Below are positions 7,781 through 16,225 of a stretch of DNA of 64,000 nucleotides, in pieces. Origin of the DNA: an uncultured bacterium (lineage in GTDB: Bacteria; Actinomycetota; Coriobacteriia; Coriobacteriales; Coriobacteriaceae); the NCBI GenBank assembly GCA_905215065.1, contig CAJMOF010000011.1, forward strand, positions 1 to 64,000, read 5' to 3'. The translations under genes and the position numbers were made by a program. Under the pieces are notes generated by a model. The model worked only from the letters and a program-made list of their open reading frames with translations. It was not told where the DNA came from and searched no databases. Every line of letters begins with the position of its first letter. The first letter of the stretch is position 1.

Positions 7781-8761
7781 CTACTCGTCCAGAGCGGAAA
7801 GGTCGATACCCAGAGCCTCGGCCATCTCGTCGTTCTTGACGACGACCAGGTCCTTGCTCGAGAGGTGCTTGATCGGCATATCCTTGGGCTTGGCCTCGCC
7901 CTTCAGGATCTTAACGGCCATCTCGCCCGCGGCGTAGCCCAGGTCCTTATAGTTGATGGAGAGGGTGAACAGGCCGCCGGCCATGCACATACCCTCCTCG
8001 CCGGTCACGAAGGGGAGCTTATTCTCCTTGCAGATCTGGCCGACCTGCGAAGCGCCCGCGGCGATGGTGTTGTCAGTGGGGGAGTACAGCGCGTCGACCT
8101 TGCCCACGGCGGACTCGACGACGGACTGAATCTCGTTGGAGCTCGAGACGGTGAAGTCGGTGTACTCGAGGCCCAGCTTGTTGAGCTCCTTCTTGGCGGC
8201 CTTGATTTGGACGTCGGAGTTGGACTCGGCGGTGCAGTAGAGCAGGCCGACCTTCTTAACGTCGGGCAGGACCTTCTGCATCATCTCGAGCTGCTCGGCG
8301 ACTGGGGTGAGGTCGGAGGCGCCGGTGACGTTGGTGCCGGGCTTGTCGTTGTCCTGGACCAGGCCGGAAGCGGCGTAGTCAGTGATGGCGCAGCCAACGA
8401 TGGGGATATCAGCGGTGGCGCCGGCGGCAGCCTGCGCGGCGGGCGTAGCGATGGCATAGATCAGGTCGACGCCATCGCCCACGAACTTGTCGGCGATGGA
8501 CTTACACGTGGACTGGTCGTTCTGGGCGTTCTTCTGGTCGATCTTGACCTTAAGGCCGCTCTCCTTGATGGCCTTGACAAAGCCGTCGTTGGCGGCATCG
8601 AGTGCGGAGTGCTCGGTGAGTTGCAGAACGCCGATGGTGTAGTCGGAACCGGCGGCAGCAGAGCCGGAACCAGAGTTGCCGCCGCATCCGGCGAGCGGGG
8701 CGAGCGCGAGCAGACCGGCGGAGACCAGAAGGCTCCTGCGGCTGATGGTGATGTCCTTCAT
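7781..8761 (-). CDS. ABC transporter substrate-binding lipoprotein (TrpX-like)
   Basis: 326-residue protein of the ABC_sub_bind (TrpX) family. The N-terminus has twin Arg, a hydrophobic stretch and a lipobox ending LAGC (Cys near residue 24), followed by a Gly/Ser-rich linker, so it is anchored outside the membrane. The frame runs up to 8941, but the ATG at 8761 has GGGGGTAA in front and gives a proper signal sequence. It delivers substrate to the permease and ATPase downstream. The natural ligand is not determinable; tryptophan or tyrosine are typical in this family. Confidence 0.9.
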   Translation of the reverse strand: MKDITISRRSLLVSAGLLALAPLAGCGGNSGSGSAAAGSDYTIGVLQLTEHSALDAANDGFVKAIKESGLKVKIDQKNAQNDQSTCKSIADKFVGDGVDLIYAIATPAAQAAAGATADIPIVGCAITDYAASGLVQDNDKPGTNVTGASDLTPVAEQLEMMQKVLPDVKKVGLLYCTAESNSDVQIKAAKKELNKLGLEYTDFTVSSSNEIQSVVESAVGKVDALYSPTDNTIAAGASQVGQICKENKLPFVTGEEGMCMAGGLFTLSINYKDLGYAAGEMAVKILKGEAKPKDMPIKHLSSKDLVVVKNDEMAEALGIDLSALDE

Positions 8762-8921
8762 ATCATTACCCCCAGTATAAAAATGGCTGCAAACACTGCA
8801 CTGGGACAAAGTGCAAGTGGAACTATAGTAGCGCTGATGTCCATTTTTACAACAGCCTGGCGGGTTTTTTAATACAGAATCGGATGGGCGGTACGGGTAG
8901 TCTAATGGGCGGCGGAGGGTC

Positions 8922-9707
8922 TTATGCGGCGGAGGAGGCATCGTCCTCGTCCAGGGCGGCGAAGAGCTTCTTGCCGTCGAGGAGACGTGTGGTGACGTTT
9001 CTCATTCGGCCGATCTCTACGGTACGCAACGTGTCATCGGCGCCTCGCGCGTCATAGACCGTTCCCAGCAAATACGAGATGCCGTCTCGTTGCTTGATGG
9101 CAAAGGGACGGAGTGTCATCCGTGCCACTTCGACCTCTCCGCGTGCCGTGACACTCGAAATATCAAAACTCACCGTGGTTCCGTGGTCGATGGCCTGCTC
9201 GATGAGCTCGCAGGCATCGATGCGCTTGACGGGCGTGCGTGTGGCCTTGGTGGATTTGCCGCCTGCGCTTGGAGCAGGCTCGGGTGCATCGAGGTAGCCG
9301 CGAACGTCGGCACTCGCCATGGCGACCAGGTGCTGCGCCATGCTTTTTCGAATGGCGATGGGCGTAGAGCGGTTGCGCATGACCATGCCGTGGAGTCGGA
9401 TGATCTCTTCGTCGGTGAGCGGACGGGTCAAGAGCCGATACCCCACGCCGCGCTTGTACTCAATTTCGTATCCGGCATGGCGAAGTGCGGAGATGGCGGT
9501 GTAGATGCTGCGCCGCGCCGCCGAGATGGGCATGCGGGCGGGGTCGTCGGGATGGGCGAGGCGCCGGATCAACTCATCGGAAAGCATGGCCTTGTCCTCA
9601 CCGGTGTTTTCGCTTAATAGTTGCAGGATGCGAACGGCGCGATAGGCTGCCATCGAGGCGGCGCCCCTCGTCGTGGTCTCGTAAGTTTCAACAGCGGTTT
9701 CGGTCAT
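8922..9707 (-). CDS. WYL-domain transcriptional regulator
   Basis: 261 residues. An N-terminal winged helix (about 20-95, with RRSIYTAISALRHAGYEIEYKRGVGYRL) is followed by a WYL-type C-terminal half in which the beta-strand segments around RPFAIKQRDGISYLLGTVYD are recognisable. WYL domains bind small ligands or nucleic acids and tune HTH regulators. A GTG at 9716 is in frame, but the ATG at 9707 has AAGGA at better spacing. It lies 160 bases upstream of the ABC importer on the same strand and may control it (inference). Confidence 0.82.
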   Translation of the reverse strand: MTETAVETYETTTRGAASMAAYRAVRILQLLSENTGEDKAMLSDELIRRLAHPDDPARMPISAARRSIYTAISALRHAGYEIEYKRGVGYRLLTRPLTDEEIIRLHGMVMRNRSTPIAIRKSMAQHLVAMASADVRGYLDAPEPAPSAGGKSTKATRTPVKRIDACELIEQAIDHGTTVSFDISSVTARGEVEVARMTLRPFAIKQRDGISYLLGTVYDARGADDTLRTVEIGRMRNVTTRLLDGKKLFAALDEDDASSAA

Positions 9708-9824
9708 GGCGCCCACGTCCTTTCCGTTTTGGGTGGCGACGGTATGGAGCCTAGGACGCGGGGCTTTCCCAGGGGTGCAGGACGCCCTGGGCGGTCGGTA
9801 GCCGTCGGCCAGCGGCGGGTCGAG

Positions 9825-9887
9825 TTTTCAACAGCCCTGCCCAACTGACCAAAAACTTGCCAAAAGCTTGACGGATGCTGTTGAAAA
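9825..9887. repeat. Short inverted repeat upstream of the WYL gene
   Basis: TTTTCAACAG at 9825-9834 is repeated inverted as CTGTTGAAAA at 9878-9887, 43 bases apart. It sits between the asnS terminator and the WYL gene start. It could be an operator or part of an extended terminator; nothing else is visible in 9717-9956. Confidence 0.45.
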
Positions 9888-9916
9888 AAGCGCCCCTCGG
9901 CTTGCCGAGAGGCGCT
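9884..9916 (-). terminator. Rho-independent terminator of asnS
   Basis: On the minus strand AGCGCC-CTCGGC pairs with GCCGAG-GGCGCT and six T follow. Confidence 0.85.
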
Positions 9917-9956
9917 GGCGTGATGCGCTGGAACGCGTTTGGTGGCGCTGTGGCGA

Positions 9957-11360
9957 TTAGAAGTCGGCGTTGCCCACGGTGCGCGGGTGCGGCAGGACGT
10001 CGCGAATGTTGCCCACGCCGGTCAGATACATGACCAAGCGCTCGAAGCCCAGACCGTAGCCGGCGTGCTTGCAGGAACCGTAGCGGCGCAGGTCAAGGTA
10101 GTACTTGTACTGCTCGGGATTCATGCCCAGGTCCTTGATGCGGGCCTCGAGCAGATCCAGGCGCTCCTCGCGCTGGGAGCCGCCGATAATCTCGCCGATA
10201 CCGGGAACCAGGCAGTCGGCGGCGGCGACGGTCTTGCCGTCCTCGTTCATGCGCATGTAGAAGGCCTTGATCTCGGCCGGGTAGTCGGTCACGAAGGTCG
10301 GGCGCTTAAAGTGCTCCTCGGTCAGGAAGCGCTCGTGCTCGGTCTGCAGGTCGATGCCCCAGCTCACGGGGTAGTCAAACTTGTGACCGGCGGCGACGGC
10401 CTGCTCCAGGATTTCGACGGCCTCGGTGTAGGTAACGCGGGCAAAGTCGGAGTTTGCCACATGGTCCAGGCGCTCGATCAGGCCCTTGTCCACAAACTTG
10501 TTGAGCATGTTGAGCTCGTCGGGGCAGGTGGCCATAACGTCCTTAAGGACGTACTTGAGCATGGCCTCGGCGTTATCCATGTAGTCGTTCAGGTCGGCAA
10601 AGGCCATCTCGGGCTCGATCATCCAAAACTCGGCGGCGTGGCGCGTGGTGTTGGAGTTTTCGGCGCGGAAGGTGGGGCCAAAGGTGTACACGTCGCCAAA
10701 GGCCATGGCAAAGTTCTCGGCATTGAGCTGGCCGGACACGGTAAGGCTCGCGTGCTTGCCAAAGAAGTCCTGGCTCCAGTCGACCTCGCCGGACTCGGTG
10801 AGGGGCGGGTTTTTGGGGTCAAGCGTGGTCACGCGGAACATCTCGCCGGCACCCTCGCAGTCGCTCGTGGTGATGATGGGGGTGTTGACGTAGACAAAGC
10901 CTTGCTCCTGGAAGAAGCGGTGGATGGCGGCAGCCGCGACAGAGCGGATGCGGAACACGGCGCGGAACAGGTTAGTGCGCGGGCGCAGGTGCTGCTGGGT
11001 GCGCAGGAACTCGACGGTTGCGCGCTTCTTCTGCAGCGGGTAATCCGGGGCGCTGACGCCCTCGACCTCGATGGAGGTGGCAGAAAGCTCGAAAGGCTGG
11101 GGTGCATCGGGGGTCAGCTTGACGGTGCCGGTGCAAATGAGTGCGGCCGAGACGTTTTGATGGGCGATCTCGTCGTAGTTGTCGAGTGCCTCGCGGTTCA
11201 TGACGACTTGCAGGTCGCGGAAGCAGCTGCCGTCGTTGAGCGTGACAAAGCCAAAGTTCTTCATGTCGCGGACGGACTTGACCCAGCCGGCGACGGTGAC
11301 GGTCTGGCCGCCGAGCGACTCGGCATCGGCATAGAGCTGCGCGATTCTGGTGCGGTTCAC
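9957..11360 (-). CDS. asnS: Asparaginyl-tRNA synthetase
   Basis: 467-residue class IIb aminoacyl-tRNA synthetase charging tRNA-Asn. An OB-fold anticodon-binding domain comes first (VTVAGWVKSVRDMKNFGFV), then the catalytic core: motif 2 around TFGPTFRAENSNTTRHAAEF and motif 3 GLGFERLVMYLTG. The C-terminal HPRTVGNADF is typical of AsnS rather than AspS. The frame extends to 11576, but the GTG at 11360 has GGGAGG four bases away. Single-gene unit with its own terminator. Confidence 0.96.
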   Translation of the reverse strand: MNRTRIAQLYADAESLGGQTVTVAGWVKSVRDMKNFGFVTLNDGSCFRDLQVVMNREALDNYDEIAHQNVSAALICTGTVKLTPDAPQPFELSATSIEVEGVSAPDYPLQKKRATVEFLRTQQHLRPRTNLFRAVFRIRSVAAAAIHRFFQEQGFVYVNTPIITTSDCEGAGEMFRVTTLDPKNPPLTESGEVDWSQDFFGKHASLTVSGQLNAENFAMAFGDVYTFGPTFRAENSNTTRHAAEFWMIEPEMAFADLNDYMDNAEAMLKYVLKDVMATCPDELNMLNKFVDKGLIERLDHVANSDFARVTYTEAVEILEQAVAAGHKFDYPVSWGIDLQTEHERFLTEEHFKRPTFVTDYPAEIKAFYMRMNEDGKTVAAADCLVPGIGEIIGGSQREERLDLLEARIKDLGMNPEQYKYYLDLRRYGSCKHAGYGLGFERLVMYLTGVGNIRDVLPHPRTVGNADF

Positions 11361-11470
11361 GTATCCTCCCATAACGGTTGAATGATAGTTATCCATACAG
11401 TTCGATATTCTAGCAGCTCGGCTCATTTGGGCTATACAGATAAGGCATTGGCGGGATGGTTTTTCAAACG

Positions 11471-11503
11471 AAAAGCGCCCGCGGCCAAATGGTCGCGGGC
11501 GCC
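11471..11503 (-). terminator. Rho-independent terminator of the PTS IIA gene
   Basis: On the minus strand GCGCCCGCG and CGCGGGCGC pair and TTTT follows. It lies 39 bases after the stop at 11542. Confidence 0.8.
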
Positions 11504-11541
11504 TGACGAGGTGCCTTTTGGCTGTGTGGCGCGGGGCCTGG

Positions 11542-12105
11542 CTACTTGGTCTTGGCAACCAGCAGCGGATCGCCAAGCTTGACGAGCGGATTGCCGCCGA
11601 TAAGCGTGCCAGACTCGCCGACGTGGTCGATGCTCTTGAGGCGGTCGAGCTCAGAGATGATGACGGTCACAATGTCCTCGTGACCGGCGGCCTTGATAGC
11701 GTCGCGGTCGAAGCTGATGAGCGGCTGGCCGGCCTTGACCGTGTCGCCCATCTCGACAAAGCGGGCAAAACCCTTGCCGTTCATTTCCACGGTGCCCAGG
11801 CCAACATGGATGAACACGCGAAGACCGTCCTCGGTGATCATGCCGATGGAGTGGTTGGTGACGGTGGTGGCGCCGATACGGCCGTTAGCGGGGGCGTAAA
11901 TGGTGCCGGTAATGGGCTCGATGCCGTAGCCCTGGCCGAGCATGCCCGAGGCGATGGTCTCGTCGGGAACCTCACTCAGATTGACGAGCACGCCGTTGAC
12001 AGGAGCGTAGATGACGCCTTCGCGGGTGGCGAAGCTTGCTGCGGGCGGAACGGACGCCTCGCCCGACGAAGTGAACGTGGACTTGAGCGAATCGAGTAGA
12101 CCCAT
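11542..12105 (-). CDS. crr: PTS glucose-type EIIA protein
   Basis: 187 residues, a free-standing EIIA of the glucose superfamily. The phosphorylated His is H100 in FIHVGLGTVEMNG, with the partner H85 in TNHSIGM, the usual 15-residue spacing. It takes phosphate from HPr and passes it to a IIB domain elsewhere. Start ATG 12105 follows GGAGG; the longer frame to 12183 has no such site. No IIB or IIC is adjacent, but an orphan glucose/beta-glucoside-type IIC lies at 48.2 kb and a mannose-type locus at 62.3 kb (which does not use this IIA family). Confidence 0.92.
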   Translation of the reverse strand: MGLLDSLKSTFTSSGEASVPPAASFATREGVIYAPVNGVLVNLSEVPDETIASGMLGQGYGIEPITGTIYAPANGRIGATTVTNHSIGMITEDGLRVFIHVGLGTVEMNGKGFARFVEMGDTVKAGQPLISFDRDAIKAAGHEDIVTVIISELDRLKSIDHVGESGTLIGGNPLVKLGDPLLVAKTK

Positions 12106-12351
12106 AGATGCCTCCAACGTATCAGGCGCGCATGTTGCACGCGTGTGGTTTGCCGGAAACGTTTCGTACGTGTTTCCCAGCACGGTCAGCGCTCCTATTT
12201 TACGCTGTCCAACGATACCTCTGAACAGCGATTTTGTGATATATCAGTTGAAGGCCAACTTATTGCGGGGGTGTTTCTGCGCCGCGGGCTCAAGTGGGGT
12301 ACGCTAAGGTGCGAAAAACGAGTGCGCACGAATCGCACGGAGGGAGCACCT

Positions 12352-13251
12352 ATGATTATTGAGAACCATGCGCTGTGGGGCGAGGAGCCGACCGAGGATT
12401 ATCCGGCGACGTTTACGTATCTGGGTGCCGAGCCGCTGCCCGACAAGCCCAATGGCCGCCGCCCCGCGGTGATCATCTGCGGCGGAGGCGGGTTTACGCA
12501 TATCGCTCCGCACGAGCAGGACCCGGTGGCGTTTGCGTTTTTGGACCGCGGCTACCAGGCCTTTGTGCTCAACTATGTGACGAGCGCCACGGGCGACGTG
12601 AGCTTTCCGCACCCGCAGGCGGACCTCGCCAAGATGGTCGCTACCGTGCGCGCCAACGCCGACGAGTGGCATGTCGATCCCAAGCGCGTGTGCATCGTGG
12701 GTTTCTCGGCGGGCGGCATGATCTGCGCCTCGTTGGCAACGCAGTGGAAGACCGGACCTTTCGCGGGCCTTGCCGGGGCTCGTCCGGAGGATATTCGTCC
12801 CGACGCCGTGGTGCTGGGCTATCCGTTGCTCGACCTTGCCTATGTGCGCGATATGCAGACGCGCGACCCGCGCATCGACCTGCGCGTGCCCAAGACGGGT
12901 GGCAAGACGGGGCGCGATTTGCTCAACGACTATCTGTCGATGGTGACGGGCGGCGAGGCGACCGATGAGCACCTGGCCGACATTTGCCCTACCACGCACG
13001 TTTCGCGCCAGATGCCCCCGACCTTTGTGTGGGGCGTTTCGGACGACAAGACGGCGCCGATTGCGCAGGTCTATCCGTTTGCGCAGCGCATGGCCGAGGA
13101 GGGCGTCGCTTGCGAGATGCACGTCTTTGACCAGGGCGGTCACGGCCTTTCGCTCGGCAACGCCAACACCGCGGTCGACAACGAGGACAAGCAGGTGGCA
13201 GTCCGTCCTTGGATCCGCCTGGCCTTCCGTTTCCTGGAGCGCCATATGTAA
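12352..13251 (+). CDS. Alpha/beta hydrolase (esterase/acetylxylan esterase-like)
   Basis: 299 residues. The oxyanion-hole motif CGGGGFTHIAPHEQDPVA precedes a nucleophile elbow GFSAGG, and the acid/His pair is probably in WGVSDDKTAP and QGGHGLSLG. This matches BD-FAE/acetylxylan-esterase-like hydrolases. No signal peptide, so it acts on imported esters. ATG at 12352 follows GGGAG; the in-frame upstream extension lacks a site. The substrate is not predictable. Confidence 0.85.
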   Translation: MIIENHALWGEEPTEDYPATFTYLGAEPLPDKPNGRRPAVIICGGGGFTHIAPHEQDPVAFAFLDRGYQAFVLNYVTSATGDVSFPHPQADLAKMVATVRANADEWHVDPKRVCIVGFSAGGMICASLATQWKTGPFAGLAGARPEDIRPDAVVLGYPLLDLAYVRDMQTRDPRIDLRVPKTGGKTGRDLLNDYLSMVTGGEATDEHLADICPTTHVSRQMPPTFVWGVSDDKTAPIAQVYPFAQRMAEEGVACEMHVFDQGGHGLSLGNANTAVDNEDKQVAVRPWIRLAFRFLERHM

Positions 13252-13298
13252 AAGTAGACTACTTGCCCGTTTCAAAAAGTCTGCTTAGAGGAGGAGCC

Positions 13299-13619
13299 AT
13301 GCTTGAGGGTACGTATGTGGTTTCGGCCCAGACGCCGGTGGGGAGTAAACGCGGCGAGGTGACGTTTTCACATGGGGTGAACGGCGTGCTCAGGGCAGTA
13401 CTAAACGTCAGGGGTCTCAATATCGCTCTCTCGAGTGCCCGCGCTGAAGGCGATTTCTTTGAACTCTCGGGTACTATCTCCCATGTCTTGATGGGCAAGG
13501 CGCCCTTTGCATGCACGGGGTCAGTCGAGGGTGATCGACTCACTGCTACCGCGCGGTCGGGTTCCGTTTCGATCTCGCTGAGCGGTATGCGCAAAGAGCT
13601 TTCGGGGCGCACCGCATAA
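13299..13619 (+). CDS. Small conserved-type hypothetical protein
   Basis: 106 residues, start ATG at 13299 after GAGGAG, 48 bases behind the hydrolase. It is rich in beta-forming stretches (YVVSAQTPVGSKRGEVTF, ALNVRG-like repeats), and the pattern suggests a small beta-barrel or sandwich. No membrane segment, no cysteine cluster beyond one Cys. I do not recognise the family. Codon use resembles its neighbours, so it is probably a real gene. Confidence 0.65.
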   Translation: MLEGTYVVSAQTPVGSKRGEVTFSHGVNGVLRAVLNVRGLNIALSSARAEGDFFELSGTISHVLMGKAPFACTGSVEGDRLTATARSGSVSISLSGMRKELSGRTA

Positions 13620-13692
13620 AGTTTGCGCAGGTAAACATCGGTATTTGACTTTATAAAATAGTTCAGAGCGCTATCATTTGTCGTTACGAGTT

Positions 13693-13717
13693 GGTTAGCC
13701 CCGGTAAACGGTTAACC
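13693..13717. promoter_or_regulatory. Candidate iron-responsive operator of feoAB
   Basis: GGTTAGCCC and, 16 bases on, GGTTAACC lie 24 bases before the feoAB start. DtxR/IdeR boxes are built on GGTTAG/CTAACC half sites, so an iron-dependent repressor site is plausible. No DtxR gene is in the window. Confidence 0.35.
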
Positions 13718-13740
13718 GCGTCTAACGAAAGGATGAGCGC

Positions 13741-16101
13741 GTGAAGCTCGATACACTCGAGATTGGAAAGGACGCCGTTGTCGCATCGGTGACATCCGAC
13801 GATCAGGCGCTCCGACAGCATATTTTGGACATGGGTCTAACGCCGGGCACCGAAGTCACCATGATGAAGTACGCCCCCATGGGCGACCCGCTCGAGATTC
13901 GCCTGCGCGGCTACGAGTTGACGCTGCGCAAGGACGATGCCGCTCGCATCGAGCTCGTGGGCATTCATGACACCGATACGGGTCCGCGTGTGAACGCCGC
14001 AATCGGCACGACGGAGCACCCGGCACTCGGCGAGGGAACGTATTCGCCCCGCGCGGCAAAGACGGCCGTGCCCGAGGGCTCGCCGCTGCATTTTGCCCTC
14101 GCCGGCAACCAAAACTGCGGTAAGACCACGCTGTTCAACCAGCTGACGGGTTCCAACCAGCACGTCGGTAACTTTCCCGGCGTGACGGTCGACCGCAAAG
14201 ACGGAACCATCCGCAATCACCCCGAGGCGAGCGTCACCGATCTGCCCGGCATCTATTCGCTGTCGCCGTACACAGGCGAGGAGATCGTCAGCCGCCAATT
14301 CATCCTCGACGAGCATCCCGATGCCATCATCGACATCATCGACGCCACCAACATCGAGCGCAACCTGTATTTGACGCTGCAACTCATGGAGCTCGACCGT
14401 CCCATGGTCATTGCGCTCAACATGATGGACGAGGTGACGGCCAACGGCGGCGCCATCGATGTCAACCTGCTCGAGAGCCTGCTGGGCGTGCCCGTTGTCC
14501 CCATTAGCGCTGCCCGCAACGAGGGCATCGGCGAGCTGGTGGAGCACGCTCTGCACGTGGCGCGGTTCCGCGAGCGTCCCGGCCGCCTGGACTTTTGCGC
14601 GCCCGACGGTCCGGACGGCGGTGCACTGCATCGCTGCATCCACGGCATTGCCAACCTTATCGAGGACCACGCCGCGACGGCGCATATCCCGGTGCGTTTT
14701 GCAGCGACCAAGCTGGTCGAGGGCGACGAGCTGGTGACAAAGGCGCTTCACCTGGACCGCAACGAACTCGACGCCATCGAGCACATCATTACCCAGATGG
14801 AGGGCGAGGCGGGCACCGACCGCCTGTCCGCGTTGGCCGACATGCGCTTTACCTTTATCGGCGACGTGTGCGGACGCTGCGTGGTGAAGCCCCACGAGAG
14901 CCGCGAGCACGTGCGCTCCGTCAAGATCGATCGCATCCTGACGGGTCGCTACACGGCCATTCCGGCGTTCCTGGTGATCATGGGCCTCGTCTTTTGGCTG
15001 ACGTTCGGCGTGATCGGCGCGGCGTTGCAGGGCCTCATGGAGGACGGCATTGCTGCCATCATTGCTTCGGCCGACGCGGGCCTCAAGGCGTTTGGCACCA
15101 ACGACGTGGTGCGTTCACTCGCGGTCGACGGCGTGCTCACGGGCGTGGGTAGCGTGCTGACCTTCCTGCCGATCATCGTCGTGCTCTTCTTGTTCCTCTC
15201 CATTCTGGAAGACTCGGGCTACATGGCGCGCGTGGCCTTTGTCATGGATAAGGTTCTGCGCCGCTTTGGCTTGTCGGGCCGCAGCTTCGTGCCCATGCTC
15301 GTCGGTTTTGGCTGCACCGTGCCGGCCATTATGTCGACCCGCACGCTGCCGTCCGAGCACGACCGCAAGATGACCGTCATGCTCACGCCGTTCATGAGCT
15401 GCTCGGCCAAATTGCCGGTCTACGGTCTGCTGTGCGGGGCGTTTTTCCCGCAGGCGACAGTTCCCGCCATGGTCTCGCTCTATCTGATTGGCATTGCGGT
15501 CGGATGCATAGCGGCTTTGGTGCTCAACCGCACGGCATTTAAGGGCGACCCGGTGCCGTTTATCATGGAGCTCCCCAATTACCGCCTGCCGAGCGTTAAG
15601 ACGACGGTGATGCTGGCATGGGATAAGGCCAAGGACTTCATCACCAAGGCCTTCACCATTATCTTTGCCGCTACGGTGGTCATTTGGTTCCTTCAGACGT
15701 TCGACATCCGCTTTAATGTGGTCGCCGATCAGTCGCAAAGCCTGCTTGCGGGTCTCGGCAGCATCATCGCGCCGGTGCTGGCGCCGCTCGGCTTTGGCGA
15801 CTGGCGTGCGTCGACGGCGCTCGTCACCGGACTAATCGCCAAGGAGAGTGTCATCTCGACCCTCACGGTGCTTCTGGGCGCAACCTCGCCCGCCGCACTG
15901 TCGACTATGTTCTCGCCGTTCACCGCCTATGTGTTCCTGGTCTTTACACTGCTGTACCCGCCCTGCGTGGCGGCCATCGGCGCCGTCAAGAGCGAGCTGG
16001 GCGCGCGCTACGCCGTGGCCGTGTTCGCGTTCCAAGTGACGGTTGCCTGGATCGTGGCGTTTGTCGTGCATTCGGCAGGCATATTGCTGGGGTTGGCTTA
16101 G
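13741..16101 (+). CDS. feoB: Ferrous iron transporter, FeoA-FeoB fusion
   Basis: 786 residues, GTG start after AAAGGA. Residues 1-76 are a FeoA (SH3-like) domain. The G-protein domain follows: G1 GNQNCGKT at 122-129, G2 in FPGVTV, G3 DLPG at 167-170, G4 NMMD at 227-230. From about residue 400 there are about eight to ten membrane spans with two Gate domains (SMxxGFGCTVP and the second around KESVIS). It imports Fe2+ using GTP hydrolysis for control. FeoA is normally a separate gene; here it is joined by a roughly 40-residue linker, so no free FeoA is needed. Confidence 0.95.
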   Translation: MKLDTLEIGKDAVVASVTSDDQALRQHILDMGLTPGTEVTMMKYAPMGDPLEIRLRGYELTLRKDDAARIELVGIHDTDTGPRVNAAIGTTEHPALGEGTYSPRAAKTAVPEGSPLHFALAGNQNCGKTTLFNQLTGSNQHVGNFPGVTVDRKDGTIRNHPEASVTDLPGIYSLSPYTGEEIVSRQFILDEHPDAIIDIIDATNIERNLYLTLQLMELDRPMVIALNMMDEVTANGGAIDVNLLESLLGVPVVPISAARNEGIGELVEHALHVARFRERPGRLDFCAPDGPDGGALHRCIHGIANLIEDHAATAHIPVRFAATKLVEGDELVTKALHLDRNELDAIEHIITQMEGEAGTDRLSALADMRFTFIGDVCGRCVVKPHESREHVRSVKIDRILTGRYTAIPAFLVIMGLVFWLTFGVIGAALQGLMEDGIAAIIASADAGLKAFGTNDVVRSLAVDGVLTGVGSVLTFLPIIVVLFLFLSILEDSGYMARVAFVMDKVLRRFGLSGRSFVPMLVGFGCTVPAIMSTRTLPSEHDRKMTVMLTPFMSCSAKLPVYGLLCGAFFPQATVPAMVSLYLIGIAVGCIAALVLNRTAFKGDPVPFIMELPNYRLPSVKTTVMLAWDKAKDFITKAFTIIFAATVVIWFLQTFDIRFNVVADQSQSLLAGLGSIIAPVLAPLGFGDWRASTALVTGLIAKESVISTLTVLLGATSPAALSTMFSPFTAYVFLVFTLLYPPCVAAIGAVKSELGARYAVAVFAFQVTVAWIVAFVVHSAGILLGLA

Positions 16102-16142
16102 CTATCTATTGACGGCGTAACCTCTGCGCATCGAGTTGATTT

Positions 16143-16177
16143 CGGCCTCGCATCTGTTGCTGACGGATGCGGGGCCG
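16143..16177 (+). terminator. Hairpin after feoAB
   Basis: CGGCCTCGCATC pairs with GATGCGGGGCCG (one G-T pair). There is no good T tract, so termination is uncertain. It overlaps the region just before the next promoter. Confidence 0.5.
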
Positions 16178-16183
16178 TTGCTA

Positions 16184-16189
16184 TATAAT
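16184..16189 (+). promoter_or_regulatory. -10 element for the MFS gene
   Basis: A perfect TATAAT 37 bases before the MFS start. The -35 region is occupied by the hairpin and does not match well. Confidence 0.5.
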
Positions 16190-16225
16190 CGCCCCCGCTC
16201 AAAACGAATCGGAGAGGTTCTTTGT

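Noticed and set aside
9939..11381. 480-codon plus-strand frame over asnS
   Set aside because: Low-complexity Gly/Val/Leu-rich product typical of antisense frames; asnS is clear on the other strand.
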